64,000 nucleotides of DNA from NCBI GenBank assembly GCA_963721335.1, contig CAVRIV010000008.1, positions 1,178,001 through 1,242,000 of the forward strand, given 5' to 3'. Below the pieces are notes generated by a model. That model was not told the DNA's origin. It searched no databases and saw only the letters and a list, made by a program, of their open reading frames with translations. This DNA is from CAVXDY01 sp963721335 (GTDB lineage Bacteria; Actinomycetota; Thermoleophilia; Miltoncostaeales; Miltoncostaeaceae). The translations under genes and the position numbers were made by a program. Positions 44,976 to 54,501 of this stretch are shown here, one piece after another (the first letter of the stretch is position 1; every line of letters begins with the position of its first letter).

Positions 44976-46133
44976 GTGCCCGGGCTTCCCCGAAGTCACG
45001 TCAACGCGCAGGAGCTTCGCTTTCTGAGACCCCCGCGCCACCTCATCGCCGTCGGCCTCGCCGGCTTCTCCCTCCTTGCGCTGCTTGCGCTGGGCGCGGG
45101 GATCGCCACCACAGAGCCGGCAGCGGTGGAGGCGAAGCGTGCCGAAGTCGCCCGCATCCAACAGGAGCTGGCGTCGATCGACGCCCAGGTGGGCGCGGCG
45201 GCCGAGGCCTACAACGGGGCCGTCTACGAGCTGGGCCAGGTCCAGGACCGGATCGTCGAGAACCGCAGGTCCATCGCGGAGACCGAGCGGGACCTGGTCA
45301 CGACGCGGGAGATCCTCGCCGAGCGGCTGCGCAACCTCTACGTGACGCCCGAGCCGAGCCTGGCCGAGGTGCTGATCACCAGCGGCAGCATCAGCGCCGC
45401 CGCCGACAAGCTCGAGCTGCTCGATCGCGTGGGCCAGCAGGACGCCCTCGTGGTGGAGGGCCTGCGCGACAACCGCGCGCGGCTCGGCGAGCTGCGCGAG
45501 CAGCTCCTGGAGGACGAGGAGACCGCCGAGAACGCCGTCGCCGCCAAGCAGCAGCAGAAGGAGAAGGTCGAGGGGCTGCTTCGCGAGCGTCAGCAGGTCC
45601 TGGACGGCGTCAAGGGCGAGCTGGCCGAGCTGCTGAGGGCCGAGCAGGAGCGCGAGCGCGCCGAGGCCGCGGCGGCCGCCCTCGTCGCCCAGCAGCGCGA
45701 GGCCGCGGGCGTGGCCGCCTCGGCGGCGCCGCGCTCGTCGCGCGACCGTCGGCGAGCGTCACGCCCTCCGCGCCGCTGCCCAGCGGCAGCGGCAACGCGG
45801 CCGCCGCGAGCGTGGCCATGCAGTACCTGGGCGTCCCCGTACGTCTGGGGCGGCGCGAGCCCGTCGGGCTTCGACTGCAGCGGTCTCGCCTCGTACGCCT
45901 ACGCCCAGATCGGCAAGAGCGTCCCGCACTTCACCGGCGCCATCTACGCCGGGTTCCCCCACGTCCCGGCCGGCCAGGAGCAGGTCGGCGACCTGGTCTT
46001 CTTCAACGGCCTCGGTCACATGGGGATCTACATCGGCGGCGGCCAGTTCGTTCACGCGCCGCACACCGGCGACGTGGTGAAGGTCTCGAACCTGAGCGAC
46101 CGGGGCGACTACATCGGGGCCGTTCGACCGTAG
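44976..46133 (+). CDS. NlpC/P60 cell-wall endopeptidase with coiled coil
   Basis: A 385-residue exported peptidase like RipA. A membrane or signal helix (about residues 23-45) precedes a long coiled coil (about 48-240; AEVARIQQELASIDAQV, LRERQQVLDGVKGEL), then the NlpC/P60 domain with catalytic Cys in PSGFDCSGLASYAY, His in LGHMGIYIGGG and a final polar residue in FVHAP. It cleaves the D-Glu-DAP bond. Two indels (missing base near 45725, extra C near 45836) leave a stretch of about 37 residues out of frame but return to the original frame. Confidence 0.87.
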   Translation: MPGLPRSHVNAQELRFLRPPRHLIAVGLAGFSLLALLALGAGIATTEPAAVEAKRAEVARIQQELASIDAQVGAAAEAYNGAVYELGQVQDRIVENRRSIAETERDLVTTREILAERLRNLYVTPEPSLAEVLITSGSISAAADKLELLDRVGQQDALVVEGLRDNRARLGELREQLLEDEETAENAVAAKQQQKEKVEGLLRERQQVLDGVKGELAELLRAEQERERAEAAAAALVAQQREAAGVAASAAPRSSRDRRRASRPPRRCPAAAATRPPRAWPCSTWASPYVWGGASPSGFDCSGLASYAYAQIGKSVPHFTGAIYAGFPHVPAGQEQVGDLVFFNGLGHMGIYIGGGQFVHAPHTGDVVKVSNLSDRGDYIGAVRP

Positions 46134-46213
46134 TGCCCCGCCCCGAGGTGACTTCGCGATCCTGCGAGCCGCAGGTACGGGCGCCTGCTCACCCGCCTGG
46201 TCGGCGCGGCCAT

Positions 46214-47596
46214 GTGCGGACGCGGGTCACGGTGATCGTCGCGACACTGCTCGTCGCGCTGGCCGTCGCAGGCGGTGCGAATGCCGCCGTGATCGCAGGA
46301 GGACCGGCGGCGCAGCGCTTCGTGGGCAATACGAATCAGGCGGACAAGATCCTGGCCGGCAAGGGAAACGACGTCGTCTTCGCCCAGGACAAGCGCCGTG
46401 ACTACGTGAACTGCGGGCCGGGTGAGGACAGGGCCGCGCTGGATCGCTCCGACCGCACCGTGGGGTGTGAGCACAGGGTGTATGTCCCGCGCACCCGAAC
46501 GCTCTATCCGCCCCCGGGGCCGACCGTGTCGATCGGCAAGCGTGGATCAGGCAAGCGTCGATCGGTGACGCCGATCCTGATGCCTCCCGGAGCGACCGGA
46601 TCGTCGCCTGCGCCGGCCGCACCGGCCGCACCGGCCCCTCGGGCCGCTCTCCGGACCTTCTACGTCTCCTCTGGCGGAAACGACGGGGCCCCCGGGTCTC
46701 AGGGCCAGCCGTGGAAGACCATCGGCAAGGTCAACCGAGCGGCGTTGCGCCCTGGCGATGCCATCCTGTTCGAGGGTGGCGCCACATTCGGCGACGCACA
46801 GCTGGATCCGAGGGTCTCGGGCACCTCGGCGAGACCGCATCTGGTACGCGAGCTACGGGACCGGCAGGGCGACGATCTCGAAGGGTGTCCACCTCGACGG
46901 TCGTTTCCTGGGTCACCTTCGACGGGTTGCAGATCCAGGGTTCTGCCGATGCCATCGGTCTCGGGCGGGAGCGGCAATGCCCGGATCGAGATCCTCGACA
47001 ACCTCATCAGCGCCCCCGGCATCGGCGTCAACTCCTGGCTGACGTCTGATGCGGACTGGCTGATCGCCGGCAACACGATCTCGCACACCGGTGATTCGGG
47101 CATCGTCATCCACGGGCCCCGCAACAGGATCGCCGGCAACACGATCACGGACACCGGGGCCGCGATCTCCTACGGTGCGCACGGGATCTACAACGAGGCC
47201 CCCGACGCCGTGATCACCGGGAACACCATCGACGGGTTCGCGGACCAGGGGATCTCGACCCGCTTCCGCAACGCGCAGATCCGCGACAACGTGATCCGAA
47301 ACGGAAGGAACACCAACAATGCCGGGATCGCCTACTTCCCCGACGACCCGACGGCGGGCTCGACGCTCATCTGCGGCAACACCATCTCGGCAGTCCGGTA
47401 CGCGGTCCTGATCGGCGACACGGGCCGCGCGGAGCAATACGGCGAGCGTTTCGATGTCCGGGGCAACTCGCTCTCGTCCACTGCGGGCTCCCCGGTCTAC
47501 GTGCCGAGCGGGCGTCCCTTCTCGATCACTCAGTCGGGCAACGTGACCAGCACCAGCGGGGCGGCGTTGCCCCCTGCGGCTCCATGCGGAGTCTGA
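46214..47596 (+). CDS. Secreted right-handed parallel beta-helix protein, locally out of frame
   Basis: About 460 residues: signal peptide (residues 1-22), a RTX-like or calcium-binding-like stretch (NQADKILAGKGNDVVFAQ), a proline-rich linker, then a pectate-lyase-type beta-helix opened by TFYVSSGGNDGAPGSQ and with repeated NTISHTGDSGI- and NTITDTG-type rungs. Such proteins bind or cleave polysaccharides. Residues for about 46845-46975 are read in wrong frames: the other frames give IWYASYGTGRATISKGVHLDG and VTFDGLQIQGSADAIGLG, restoring the helix. The GTG start is uncertain. Confidence 0.75.
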   Translation: MRTRVTVIVATLLVALAVAGGANAAVIAGGPAAQRFVGNTNQADKILAGKGNDVVFAQDKRRDYVNCGPGEDRAALDRSDRTVGCEHRVYVPRTRTLYPPPGPTVSIGKRGSGKRRSVTPILMPPGATGSSPAPAAPAAPAPRAALRTFYVSSGGNDGAPGSQGQPWKTIGKVNRAALRPGDAILFEGGATFGDAQLDPRVSGTSARPHLVRELRDRQGDDLEGCPPRRSFPGSPSTGCRSRVLPMPSVSGGSGNARIEILDNLISAPGIGVNSWLTSDADWLIAGNTISHTGDSGIVIHGPRNRIAGNTITDTGAAISYGAHGIYNEAPDAVITGNTIDGFADQGISTRFRNAQIRDNVIRNGRNTNNAGIAYFPDDPTAGSTLICGNTISAVRYAVLIGDTGRAEQYGERFDVRGNSLSSTAGSPVYVPSGRPFSITQSGNVTSTSGAALPPAAPCGV

Positions 47597-47662
47597 ACGG
47601 GGTTTGCGGGTCGTCGTCAACGGCCTGAGCCACATGGGGGCCGCTCGACGCTAGGCGCCAGG

Positions 47663-48577
47663 ATGGGCCTGTCGCGGCGCGCGCGGCTGCAGGTGGTGGG
47701 CGCGGCGGCGCTCTTCTCCACCGGGGGCGCGGCGATCAAGGCGACCGGGTTCGAGGGGATCCCGGGCGGCCTGGAGGTGGCGTCGCTGCGCTCCGGGGTG
47801 GCGGCGGGCGCCGTGGCGCTCGTGTTGCCGGCGTCGCGTCGCGGCTGGACCCGGCGCACGTGGGCGGTCGGCGCCGCCTACGCGATCACGGTGGTGCTGT
47901 TCGTGCTCGCGAACAAGGAGACCACCTCCGCCAACGCGATCTTCCTGCAGAGCACGGCGCCGCTGTACGTGCTGCTGGCGGGCGTCTTCGTGCTGCGCGA
48001 GCGCGTTCGACGCCCCGACGTGCTGGTGATGCTGGTCATCATCGCGGGGCTCAGCCTCTTCGTCGTGAGCCCGGGCGAGGCCGTGACCACCGCGCCCAAC
48101 CCGTCGCTGGGGAACGTCCTGGCCCTGATCTCGGGGGTCGCGTGGGCGGCCACCCTGCTGGGCCTGCGCGGCATGGGTCGCGGCGAGGGCGGCATCGGGG
48201 CGGCGGCGGGGGCCACCGTGGCCGGGAACCTCATCGCCTTCGCGGTCTGCCTGCCCTTCGCGTTGCCGCCGACCGGCGACGGTGAGGACTGGGCCCTGCT
48301 GATCTACCTGGGCGTCGTGCAGATCGCCCTCGCCTACCTGCTCCTGACCGCCGCGGTGCGCTACGTGTCCGCCTTCGAGGTCTCGCTGCTCCTGCTGGTG
48401 GAGCCGGCCCTGAACCCGGTGTGGTCCTGGCTCGTGCACGGTGAGGTGCCCGGCGGGCTCGCGATCGTGGGCGGGGCCCTGATCCTGGGGGCCACCGCCG
48501 CCAAGGTGTGGCTCGATTGGCGACGCGCGCCCGAGGCGGCGCCCCCGCCCGCCCCGCCGCTCGCCGCCCCTCCGTGA
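47663..48577 (+). CDS. EamA/DMT-family transporter
   Basis: A 304-residue membrane protein with ten helices in two EamA repeats. Typical signatures are LQSTAPLYVLLAGVFVLRERV at the end of repeat one and LLLVEPALNPVWSWLVHGE at the end of repeat two. Members export metabolites or amino acids; the substrate is unknown. The ATG is preceded by GCCAGG only. The frame is intact. Confidence 0.9.
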   Translation: MGLSRRARLQVVGAAALFSTGGAAIKATGFEGIPGGLEVASLRSGVAAGAVALVLPASRRGWTRRTWAVGAAYAITVVLFVLANKETTSANAIFLQSTAPLYVLLAGVFVLRERVRRPDVLVMLVIIAGLSLFVVSPGEAVTTAPNPSLGNVLALISGVAWAATLLGLRGMGRGEGGIGAAAGATVAGNLIAFAVCLPFALPPTGDGEDWALLIYLGVVQIALAYLLLTAAVRYVSAFEVSLLLLVEPALNPVWSWLVHGEVPGGLAIVGGALILGATAAKVWLDWRRAPEAAPPPAPPLAAPP

Positions 48578-48602
48578 CGCGGCCCGCACGCGCGGCTACG
48601 GT
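48574..48602 (+). promoter_or_regulatory. Promoter of the M15 peptidase gene, leaderless
   Basis: GTGACG (48574-48579), a 17-bp spacer, TACGGT (48597-48602), then exactly six bases to the GTG at 48609. The -35 overlaps the stop of the transporter gene. Confidence 0.5.
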
Positions 48603-48608
48603 GCCGGG

Positions 48609-49276
48609 GTGCTCCGAACCCGATGGATCGTCGCGGGCGTCGTCCTGGCCGCGCTCGCCGGCGGCTGGCCCTCTGCGGGCGCTCCCCGCTCCCCGCTGCC
48701 CGAGTTCCACGCGGTGGTGCGCACGATCAGCCCCGGCGAGCGCCAGGCCATGACCCCCAGCGTCTGGCGGCCCGGCTGCCCGGTCGCCCTCTCGCGCCTG
48801 CGCCACGTGAGCCTGCCGTTCGTCGGCTTCGACGGCCGCCCCCACCGCGGGGCGCTGGTGGTGCACAACGCGGTCGCCGCGCGACGTCGTGCAGGCTTTC
48901 CGGGAGCTCTACCGGGCCCGCTTCCCCATTCGCCGCATGCGCCCGATCCAGGCCTACGGCGGCGACGACTTCGCGAGCATCGAGGCCGACAACACCTCCG
49001 CCTTCAACTGTCGCCCGGTGGCCGGATCGAGCCGCTGGAGCGAGCACGCCTACGGGCGCGCGATCGACATCGACCCGATCGAGAACCCGTACGTCTCGGG
49101 CGGCCGCACCTCCCACCCGGCCAGCGTCCCCTATCTGCGGCGCTCGCCCTACCGCGCGGGCATGGCCGTGGAGGGCGGGGCCCTGGTCGGGGCCTTCGAC
49201 CGGGTCGGATGGGGCTGGGGCGGCCGCTGGAGCGGCGACAGTGGACTTCCAGCACTTCTCCGCAAGCGGTTCCTGA
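48609..49276 (+). CDS. M15-type D-Ala-D-Ala / endolysin-like peptidase, frameshifted
   Basis: About 222 residues: a signal peptide (about residues 1-25), then RPGCPVALSRLRHVSLPFVGFDG, ELYRARFPIRRMRPIQAYGG, NTSAFNCR, and the zinc site SEHAYGRAIDIDPIENPY (HxxxxxxD) with a final DFQHFS His. This is the M15 (VanY/CwlK-like) family of peptidoglycan carboxypeptidases. Extra bases near 48886 and 49241 break the frame. Start is leaderless. The stop is six bases before the RNB gene. Confidence 0.85.
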
Positions 49277-49282
49277 CCGCCG

Positions 49283-50714
49283 ATGCCGACCGCGCCGCTG
49301 CGCGTCGAGCCGTCGGCGGCGTCCCTGGCCGCCGGGCTCGACCGGATCCGGGACGAGTTGGAGATCCCGGGCGCCTTCCCACCCTCGGTGGAGGAGGAGG
49401 CGCAGGAGGCCGCCCGCCTCGCTCCGGCCGCGGATCCCGGCCGGCGCGACCGCACCGGCCTGAGCCTGGTCACGATCGACCCCCCGGGGTCCCGCGACCT
49501 CGACCAGGCGCTCCTCATCGAGCGGCGGGGCGACGGCCACCGCGTGCGATACGCGATCGCCGACGTGGCGGCGCTGGTACGACCTGGCGGCGCGGTCGAC
49601 CGTGAGGCGCGCGCGCGGGGCGTCACGCTCTACCTCCCCGACCGGAGGACCCCCCTGCACCCGGACGTCCTGGGCGAGGGCGCGGCCAGCCTCCTGCCCG
49701 GGCCAGGATCGCCCGGCGCTGCTGTGGACCATCGACCTGGACGGCTCCGGGGAGGCCGTGGGGGTGGAGTTGGAGCGCGCGACGGTGCGCAGCCGCGCCG
49801 CGCTCGGCTACGGGCAGGTGCAGGAGTTGATCGACGCCGGGACCGCGGACGAGTCGCTCGCGCTGCTGCGCGAGGTCGGCGAGCGCCGCCTGGTGCGGGA
49901 GGCTGCGCGGGGCGGGGTGAGCCTGAGCGTCCCGGCCCAGGACATCGAGCAGGACGGCGCCGGGTATCGCCTGCGCTACGAGAGCCCGCTGCCGGTGGAG
50001 CGGTGGAACGCGCAGGTGTCGCTCCTGACCGGCATCTGCGCAGCGCGGATCATGCGGGACGGGGGCGTGGGGCTGTTCCGCGTCCTGGCCCCGGCCGAGG
50101 AGTCCGCCCTCGCCGGGCTGAGGCGCAGCGCCGCCGCGCTGGGCGTGCCGTGGGGACCGGCTCAGACGTATGCCGAGGTCGTGCGCGCCCTCGACCCGGC
50201 GGATCCGGGCCACGCGGCATTCGCCGTGCGGGCGTCACGCGTGTTCCGCGGCGCGGGCTATGTGGCCTGGGCGCACTCGGCGGGGGATCCCCCGCCTCCC
50301 CACGCGGCGATCGCCGCCTCCTACGCCCACGTGACGGCTCCCCTGCGGAGGATGGCCGACCGGGTGGCCAACGAGATCGTGCTCGCTCTGTCCCAGGGCG
50401 AGGCGCCGCCGGCGTGGGCGCTCGAGGCGCTCCCGGACATGCCCGAGGTCATGCGCCGGGCGGGGACCCGGGAGCGGGCCGCGGAGCGCCTGGCGCTCGA
50501 CTACCTCGAGAGCGTGCTGCTCGCGGGCCGGGTCGGGGATCTCTTCGACGCGACCGTCGTGGACGTGCGCGACGACCGGCCCGTGGTGCAGATCGCGGAG
50601 CCCGCGGTGATCGCGGCCCTGGACGCCCGCGGTCCGAGGCCGGGCGAGGAGCTGCGGGTGCGCCTGACCGAGGCCGACCCCGAGGCCCGCCGGGTGGTCT
50701 TCACCCCGGCCTAG
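49283..50714 (+). CDS. RNB-domain exoribonuclease (RNase II/R-like), one frameshift
   Basis: About 476 residues, the short RNB-domain form. Catalytic aspartates lie in PPGSRDLDQALLIE; YAIADVAALVRPGG, TLYLPDRRTPLHPDVLGEGAASLLPG and AHVTAPLRRMADR are RNB blocks. A C-terminal S1-like strand set (about 410-470) follows. It degrades RNA 3' to 5'. One extra G at about 49703 (CCCGGGCCAGG for CCCGGCCAGG) splits the frame. ATG 49283 starts just after the M15 stop. Confidence 0.88.
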
Positions 50715-50730
50715 CGCCCTGAGTCGCTAG
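50711..50730. terminator. Inverted repeat between convergent genes
   Basis: CTAGCG (50711-50716) and CGCTAG (50725-50730) frame an 8-nt loop and include both stop codons (TAG of the RNB gene, TAG of the convergent adenosyltransferase gene). There is no U-tract, so it is at most a weak terminator. Confidence 0.35.
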
Positions 50731-51293
50731 CGCCCCTCCCCGGGCTCCCAGAGGACGTCGCCGCCGGCGCCGGCGTTGGCCGCCCGCGCGAGGATGAAGA
50801 GCAGGTCGGAGAGCCGGTTGAGGTAGGCGAGCGCCTCCGCACCGACCTCCTCGACGTCGGCGAGCGCCACGGCCGACCGCTCGGCCCGGCGGCACACCGC
50901 GCGCGCGTGATGCAGGGCCGCGGCGGCCGGGCTTCCGGCCGGGAGCACGAAGCTGGTGAGGGAGGGCAGCTCGGCGTTGACCTCGTCGCACCAGCGCTCG
51001 AGGCGCTCCACCTGGCCGCGCGAGACCCTCAGCCGCCCCTCGCCGCCCTCCCCTCCGGGGGGTACGCACAGGTCGGCCCCCAGGTCGAAGAGGTCGTTCT
51101 GGATCGCCGCCAGCCGGCGGTCGCGGGCGTTCCCGGGGTCCTGCGCCCGCGCGATCCCGATCACGGCGTTCAGCTCGTCGACGTCGCCGTAGGCCGCCAC
51201 CCGCGCGCTCGTCTTGCGCACGCGGCTCATGTCGCCGAGGTGCGTGTCGCCCTCGTCGCCCAGGCGGGTGTAGATGCGGGTGAGCCGGACCAT
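50727..51293 (-). CDS. Cob(I)alamin adenosyltransferase, PduO type
   Basis: A 188-residue PduO-type ATP:cob(I)alamin adenosyltransferase that makes adenosylcobalamin. The N-terminal RIYTRLGDEGDTHLGD is the ATP-binding stretch, followed by ELNAVIGIAR, IQNDLFDLGADL, and the C-terminal RRAERSAVAL and YLNRLSDLLFILAR blocks. Position Gly-Asp after TR is usually TGDxGxT; here LGDEGDT. The frame is intact. The ATG is six bases after a TAGTCT -10. Confidence 0.93.
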   Translation of the reverse strand: MVRLTRIYTRLGDEGDTHLGDMSRVRKTSARVAAYGDVDELNAVIGIARAQDPGNARDRRLAAIQNDLFDLGADLCVPPGGEGGEGRLRVSRGQVERLERWCDEVNAELPSLTSFVLPAGSPAAAALHHARAVCRRAERSAVALADVEEVGAEALAYLNRLSDLLFILARAANAGAGGDVLWEPGEGR

Positions 51294-51299
51294 CGGCTC

Positions 51300-51305
51300 A
51301 GACTA
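51300..51305 (-). promoter_or_regulatory. -10 element, leaderless start (adenosyltransferase)
   Basis: TAGTCT on the minus strand with exactly six bases to the ATG at 51293. Confidence 0.5.
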
Positions 51306-51329
51306 GTCCACCCGCGGCGACCGGGCGCC

Positions 51330-51779
51330 CTACGGCGCCAGCAGGTTGACCGTGAAGTACAGCGTGCCCCCGCACGTGCGGGCCACGCCGACGCCGGTCT
51401 GCCTCCACGCGGCGCCCAGGAGGTTGGAGCGGTGCTCGGGGCTGGCCATCATCGCCTGAAAGGCCTCGGTGGTGGTCGGCGCGTAGGCGATGTTCTGTGC
51501 GGCCGCCCGGCCGTTGGCCCAGTGCAGCGGCGCCGCGTGGGCGAAGCGGGCCCCGCGCGCCATGGCCAGGCTCTGGGCCCGTCCGGCCTTCCGCAGAGTC
51601 GCGTTGGTCGAGACCTTCTTGACGCCGGAGGCGACGCGCTGTGCGTTGATGAGGGCGGTCATCGCGCTCTCGTCGGGCGGAGAGAGGACGACCGGACACG
51701 AGGGAGCCGCGGTGGCTCCCGTCGGTCCGAGGAGACCGACGGCGAGGCCGGCGAGGCCGGCACCGAAAGCGAAACGCAG
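51330..51779 (-). CDS. Secreted CAP-domain (SCP/PR1) protein, likely CTG start
   Basis: The CAP domain is clear: MTALINAQRVASG, SLAMARGARFAHAAPL (His), AQNIAYAPTTTEAFQAMMAS and EHRSNLLGAAWRQTGVGVAR, ending TLYFTVNLLAP. Before the first ATG the same frame encodes a good signal peptide (RFAFGAGLAGLAVGLLGPTG, then ATAA). The only start that keeps it is a CTG at 51779, or an even rarer codon. A TATCCT hexamer lies ten bases upstream. With the CTG the protein has 149 residues and would be secreted; from the ATG (51662) it would have 110 and stay inside. The family is of varied, often unknown, function. Confidence 0.75.
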   Translation of the reverse strand: MRFAFGAGLAGLAVGLLGPTGATAAPSCPVVLSPPDESAMTALINAQRVASGVKKVSTNATLRKAGRAQSLAMARGARFAHAAPLHWANGRAAAQNIAYAPTTTEAFQAMMASPEHRSNLLGAAWRQTGVGVARTCGGTLYFTVNLLAP

Positions 51780-51909
51780 TCTGGGTCCGAGGATAGGGCG
51801 ATCCTCCCGGTTGTTGGCGGGTAGACGATCAACGACTCGGGCGGGCAGGCCCTACGGGACGGCGCTGACCCTACGACAGGTGTCTGGGGCACCACAAGCG
51901 CGGTTGCGT

Positions 51910-51947
51910 TTTTCTCACAAATGGAACAGGAAATGTAGGTTTTCTCA
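51910..51947. repeat. TTTTCTCA direct repeats 30 bp apart
   Basis: TTTTCTCA occurs at 51910-51917 and again at 51940-51947, three helical turns apart, in an AT-richer patch between the tRNA nucleotidyltransferase gene and the CAP gene. No gene is present in 51796-51960. Confidence 0.4.
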
Positions 51948-51960
51948 TGAGTTAGGCGAG

Positions 51961-53386
51961 TCAGACGTCACTCGGAGACCTCGCGACCCAGCCGCGGGCG
52001 AACGCGAGCGCCTGCGAACGGCTGCGCACCGCGCCCACCAGCTGCTCCTCGCGCAGCGCATCCAGCAGTTCCGAGAGCCAGGGCCCGGGGCGGCGCCCGA
52101 GAGCCTCGGCCAGCTCGTCACCCGCCACGAGCGGGCCGCAGCGGGCCGCGGTCGACGAGGGCCAGGTGCGCGTCCATCATCTCCCGCGCCAGCGCGAGGT
52201 GGCGGGCGATGGACGACTCGGTGGTGCGCGGGCCCCGGGTCGCGAGCCGGTCCGCGACCGACAGGACGATGACCTCGATCTCGGCGGGCGCCGTGGCGCG
52301 CAGATAGCGGTCGATCTGCCGGAGCGACAGCGGCGTGCGGTGCACGAGGAACCCCAGCGGCAGGTGCAGGCGCACCAGTCGCGCGACCTGCTCGCGCAAC
52401 CGCGTCGACACGCGCAGGCGGCGCATCAGGTCGTCCGCCATCTCGGCGCCCAGACGGTCGTGCCCGATGAACGTGATCCGGCCCTCCGGGGTCACGGCGC
52501 GGGTGGCGGGCTTGGCCATGTCGTGCAGGAGGGCGGCGAGCACCAGCGCCTGCCCGCGGGTGAGCTCGTCGGCGAACGGCTCCGCCAGGGCGGCGGCGAC
52601 CCGCGGGGCACGCGACCGGAAGACCGGTTCCGGATCGGCCGAGAGCTCGGCGACGTGCTGGACCACCTCGAGCGTGTGCCCCAGGACGTCCTTGTGGTGG
52701 TAGGGGCTCTGCTCGAGGCCGCGGCTCTGCTCGAGCTGAGGGACGAGCGCGCCGAGCGCGCCGAGCTCGTCCATCCGGGCGAAGGCGCGATGGGGCGCCG
52801 GCAGCGCCGCGATGCGCCCCAGCTCGTCGGCCAGCCGCTCGCCGGAGGTGCCCCACACGCCACCGGCGTCCTCCCGCGCCTGCGCGACCGTCTCCGGCGC
52901 GATCGCGAACCCGAGCTGCTCGGCGAGGCGGGCGGTGCGAAGGAGCCGCACCGGGTCGTCCCGCATGGCGGCGGAGCTCACCAGCCGCAGGCGGCGGCCG
53001 GCCAGGTCGGCGATGCCCCCGTGGAGGTCGATGACCTCGTCCGGGGAGTCCAGCGGCACCGCCAACGCGTTGACCGTGAGGTCGCGGCGCCCCAGATCCT
53101 CCGCGATCCCCGCCCCCTGCAGCGGCGTGATGTCCACGGTCATGCCCAGGTCGCCCCCCTGCACCCTCCACCCGCCGAACCCGCGCGACAGGAGGAAGCG
53201 GCCGGCGCGGTGTGCCCGCCCGAGCTGGGCGGCCGCCGCCGCGGCGTCGCCCTCCACCGCGAGGTCGAGGTCGGTCACCGGGCGGCCGAGGAGCGCGTCG
53301 CGCACCCCGCCCCCCACGGCCCACGCGCGCCGGTCGAGGGTCCCGAGCGGGGCGAGGAGCCCGCGCATGGGTCCGGCGGCGCTCAT
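51961..53386 (-). CDS. CCA tRNA nucleotidyltransferase / poly(A) polymerase family, frameshifted at its 3' end
   Basis: About 471 residues. The head domain has VGGGVRDALLGRPVTDLDLAVEG with the catalytic DxD, RRDLTVNALAV and DDPVRLLRTARLAEQLGF. An HD domain follows: HTLEVVQHV, LAALLHDMAKP. This HD-type CCA enzyme is typical of actinobacteria. A 10-bp tandem duplication (52130-52149) shifts the frame 60 residues before the end; without it, the protein continues LVAGDELAEALGRRPGPW to TGA at 51961. ATG overlaps the alr stop (ATGA). Confidence 0.9.
52130..52149. repeat. Tandem 10-bp duplication causing a frameshift
   Basis: AGCGGGCCGC occurs twice in direct tandem. Removing one copy restores the reading frame of the nucleotidyltransferase C terminus. 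Confidence 0.8.
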
Positions 53387-54501
53387 CCCTCGTGAACCCG
53401 CGGCACGCGTGCCCCCACGGCGCAGATCACCTCGTAGTTGATGGTTCCGCGCAGGACCGCCAGCTCCTCGGCCGTGATCCGCTCGGCGCCCTGGACGCCC
53501 AGCAGCACCACCTCCTCCCCCACCGCGTCGTCGGCGCCCGGGCCCAGGTCGACCGTGAGCTGGTCCATCGAGATCGTGCCCACGACGGGCACCCGGCGCC
53601 CGCCGACGAGCACGTCGGCCCGCCCGGAGAGCGCCCGCGCGTAGCCGTCGGCGTAGCCCACCGGCACCACCGCCACCCGCGTGCCCCGGGCGGCGCGCCA
53701 GGCCCGCCCGTAGCCCACGCTCTCGCGGGAGAGGACGGTCTTGGTCGCCGCGACGTAGGAGACCAGGGACATCGCCGGCCGCAGGTCGAGGTCGGCCGGG
53801 TCGGCGCCGAACGGTGAGCACCCGTAGAGCGCGATGCCGCAGCGCACCATGTCGAAGGCGGCCGCCGGCTCGCGGAAGGTGGCCGCGGAGTTGGCCGCGT
53901 GCAGGACGGCGCCCGGGAAGCGGGTGCGCAGGCCGCCCGCCGCGGCCCGGAACCGCAGGAGCTGCTCGCCCATGAAGGCGGCGTTCTCGCCCTCGGTCTC
54001 GTCGGCGGTGGCGAAGTGGGTCATGAGGCCGGCCACCTCGACGCGGTCCGCCGCCTGCCGCGGCGTCCGCGAGCGCGGCCACGTCCTCGGGCCGGGCCCC
54101 CAGCCGGCCCATGCCGGTGTCCAGCTTCAGGTGCACCCGGACGGGGCCGGCCCCGGCCGCGGCGGCGGCGTGCGCCACACCGCCGGGCGTCCACACCGCC
54201 ACATCCGCTCCCGCGGTGACGGCGCGGCTCCACTCGCCGCCGGCGAGCGGACCCATGACGAGCACCGGCGCGTCGATGCCGGCGGCGCGGAGGGTCTCGC
54301 GCCTCCGCCACCGCCGCGACCCCCAGCGCGCCCGCGCCGCCCTCGAGCGCGGCGCGGGCCACCGGCACGGCCCCGTGCCCGTATCCGTCGGCCTTCACGA
54401 TCGCCATCACGCCGGGCCCCGCCCGCGGCGCGCGCGAGCCGCGCGGCGTTGTGGCGGATCGCGCCGAGGTCGATCCGCGCGACGGCCCGCGGGCGCGTCA
54501 C
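53383..54501 (-). CDS. alr: Alanine racemase, frameshifted
   Basis: About 372 residues. PLP lysine in MAIVKADGYGHG (about residues 31-42), HLKLDTGMGRLG, LMTHFATAD, RCGIALYG and the second-subunit tyrosine in SRESVGYGRAW with VPVGYADGYAR. It makes D-alanine for peptidoglycan. Extra bases near 54424, 54304 and 54060 break the N-terminal half; the C-terminal 218 residues are in one frame. The GTG overlaps the nnr stop by GTGA. Part of the minus-strand block ending in the CCA enzyme. Confidence 0.91.
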
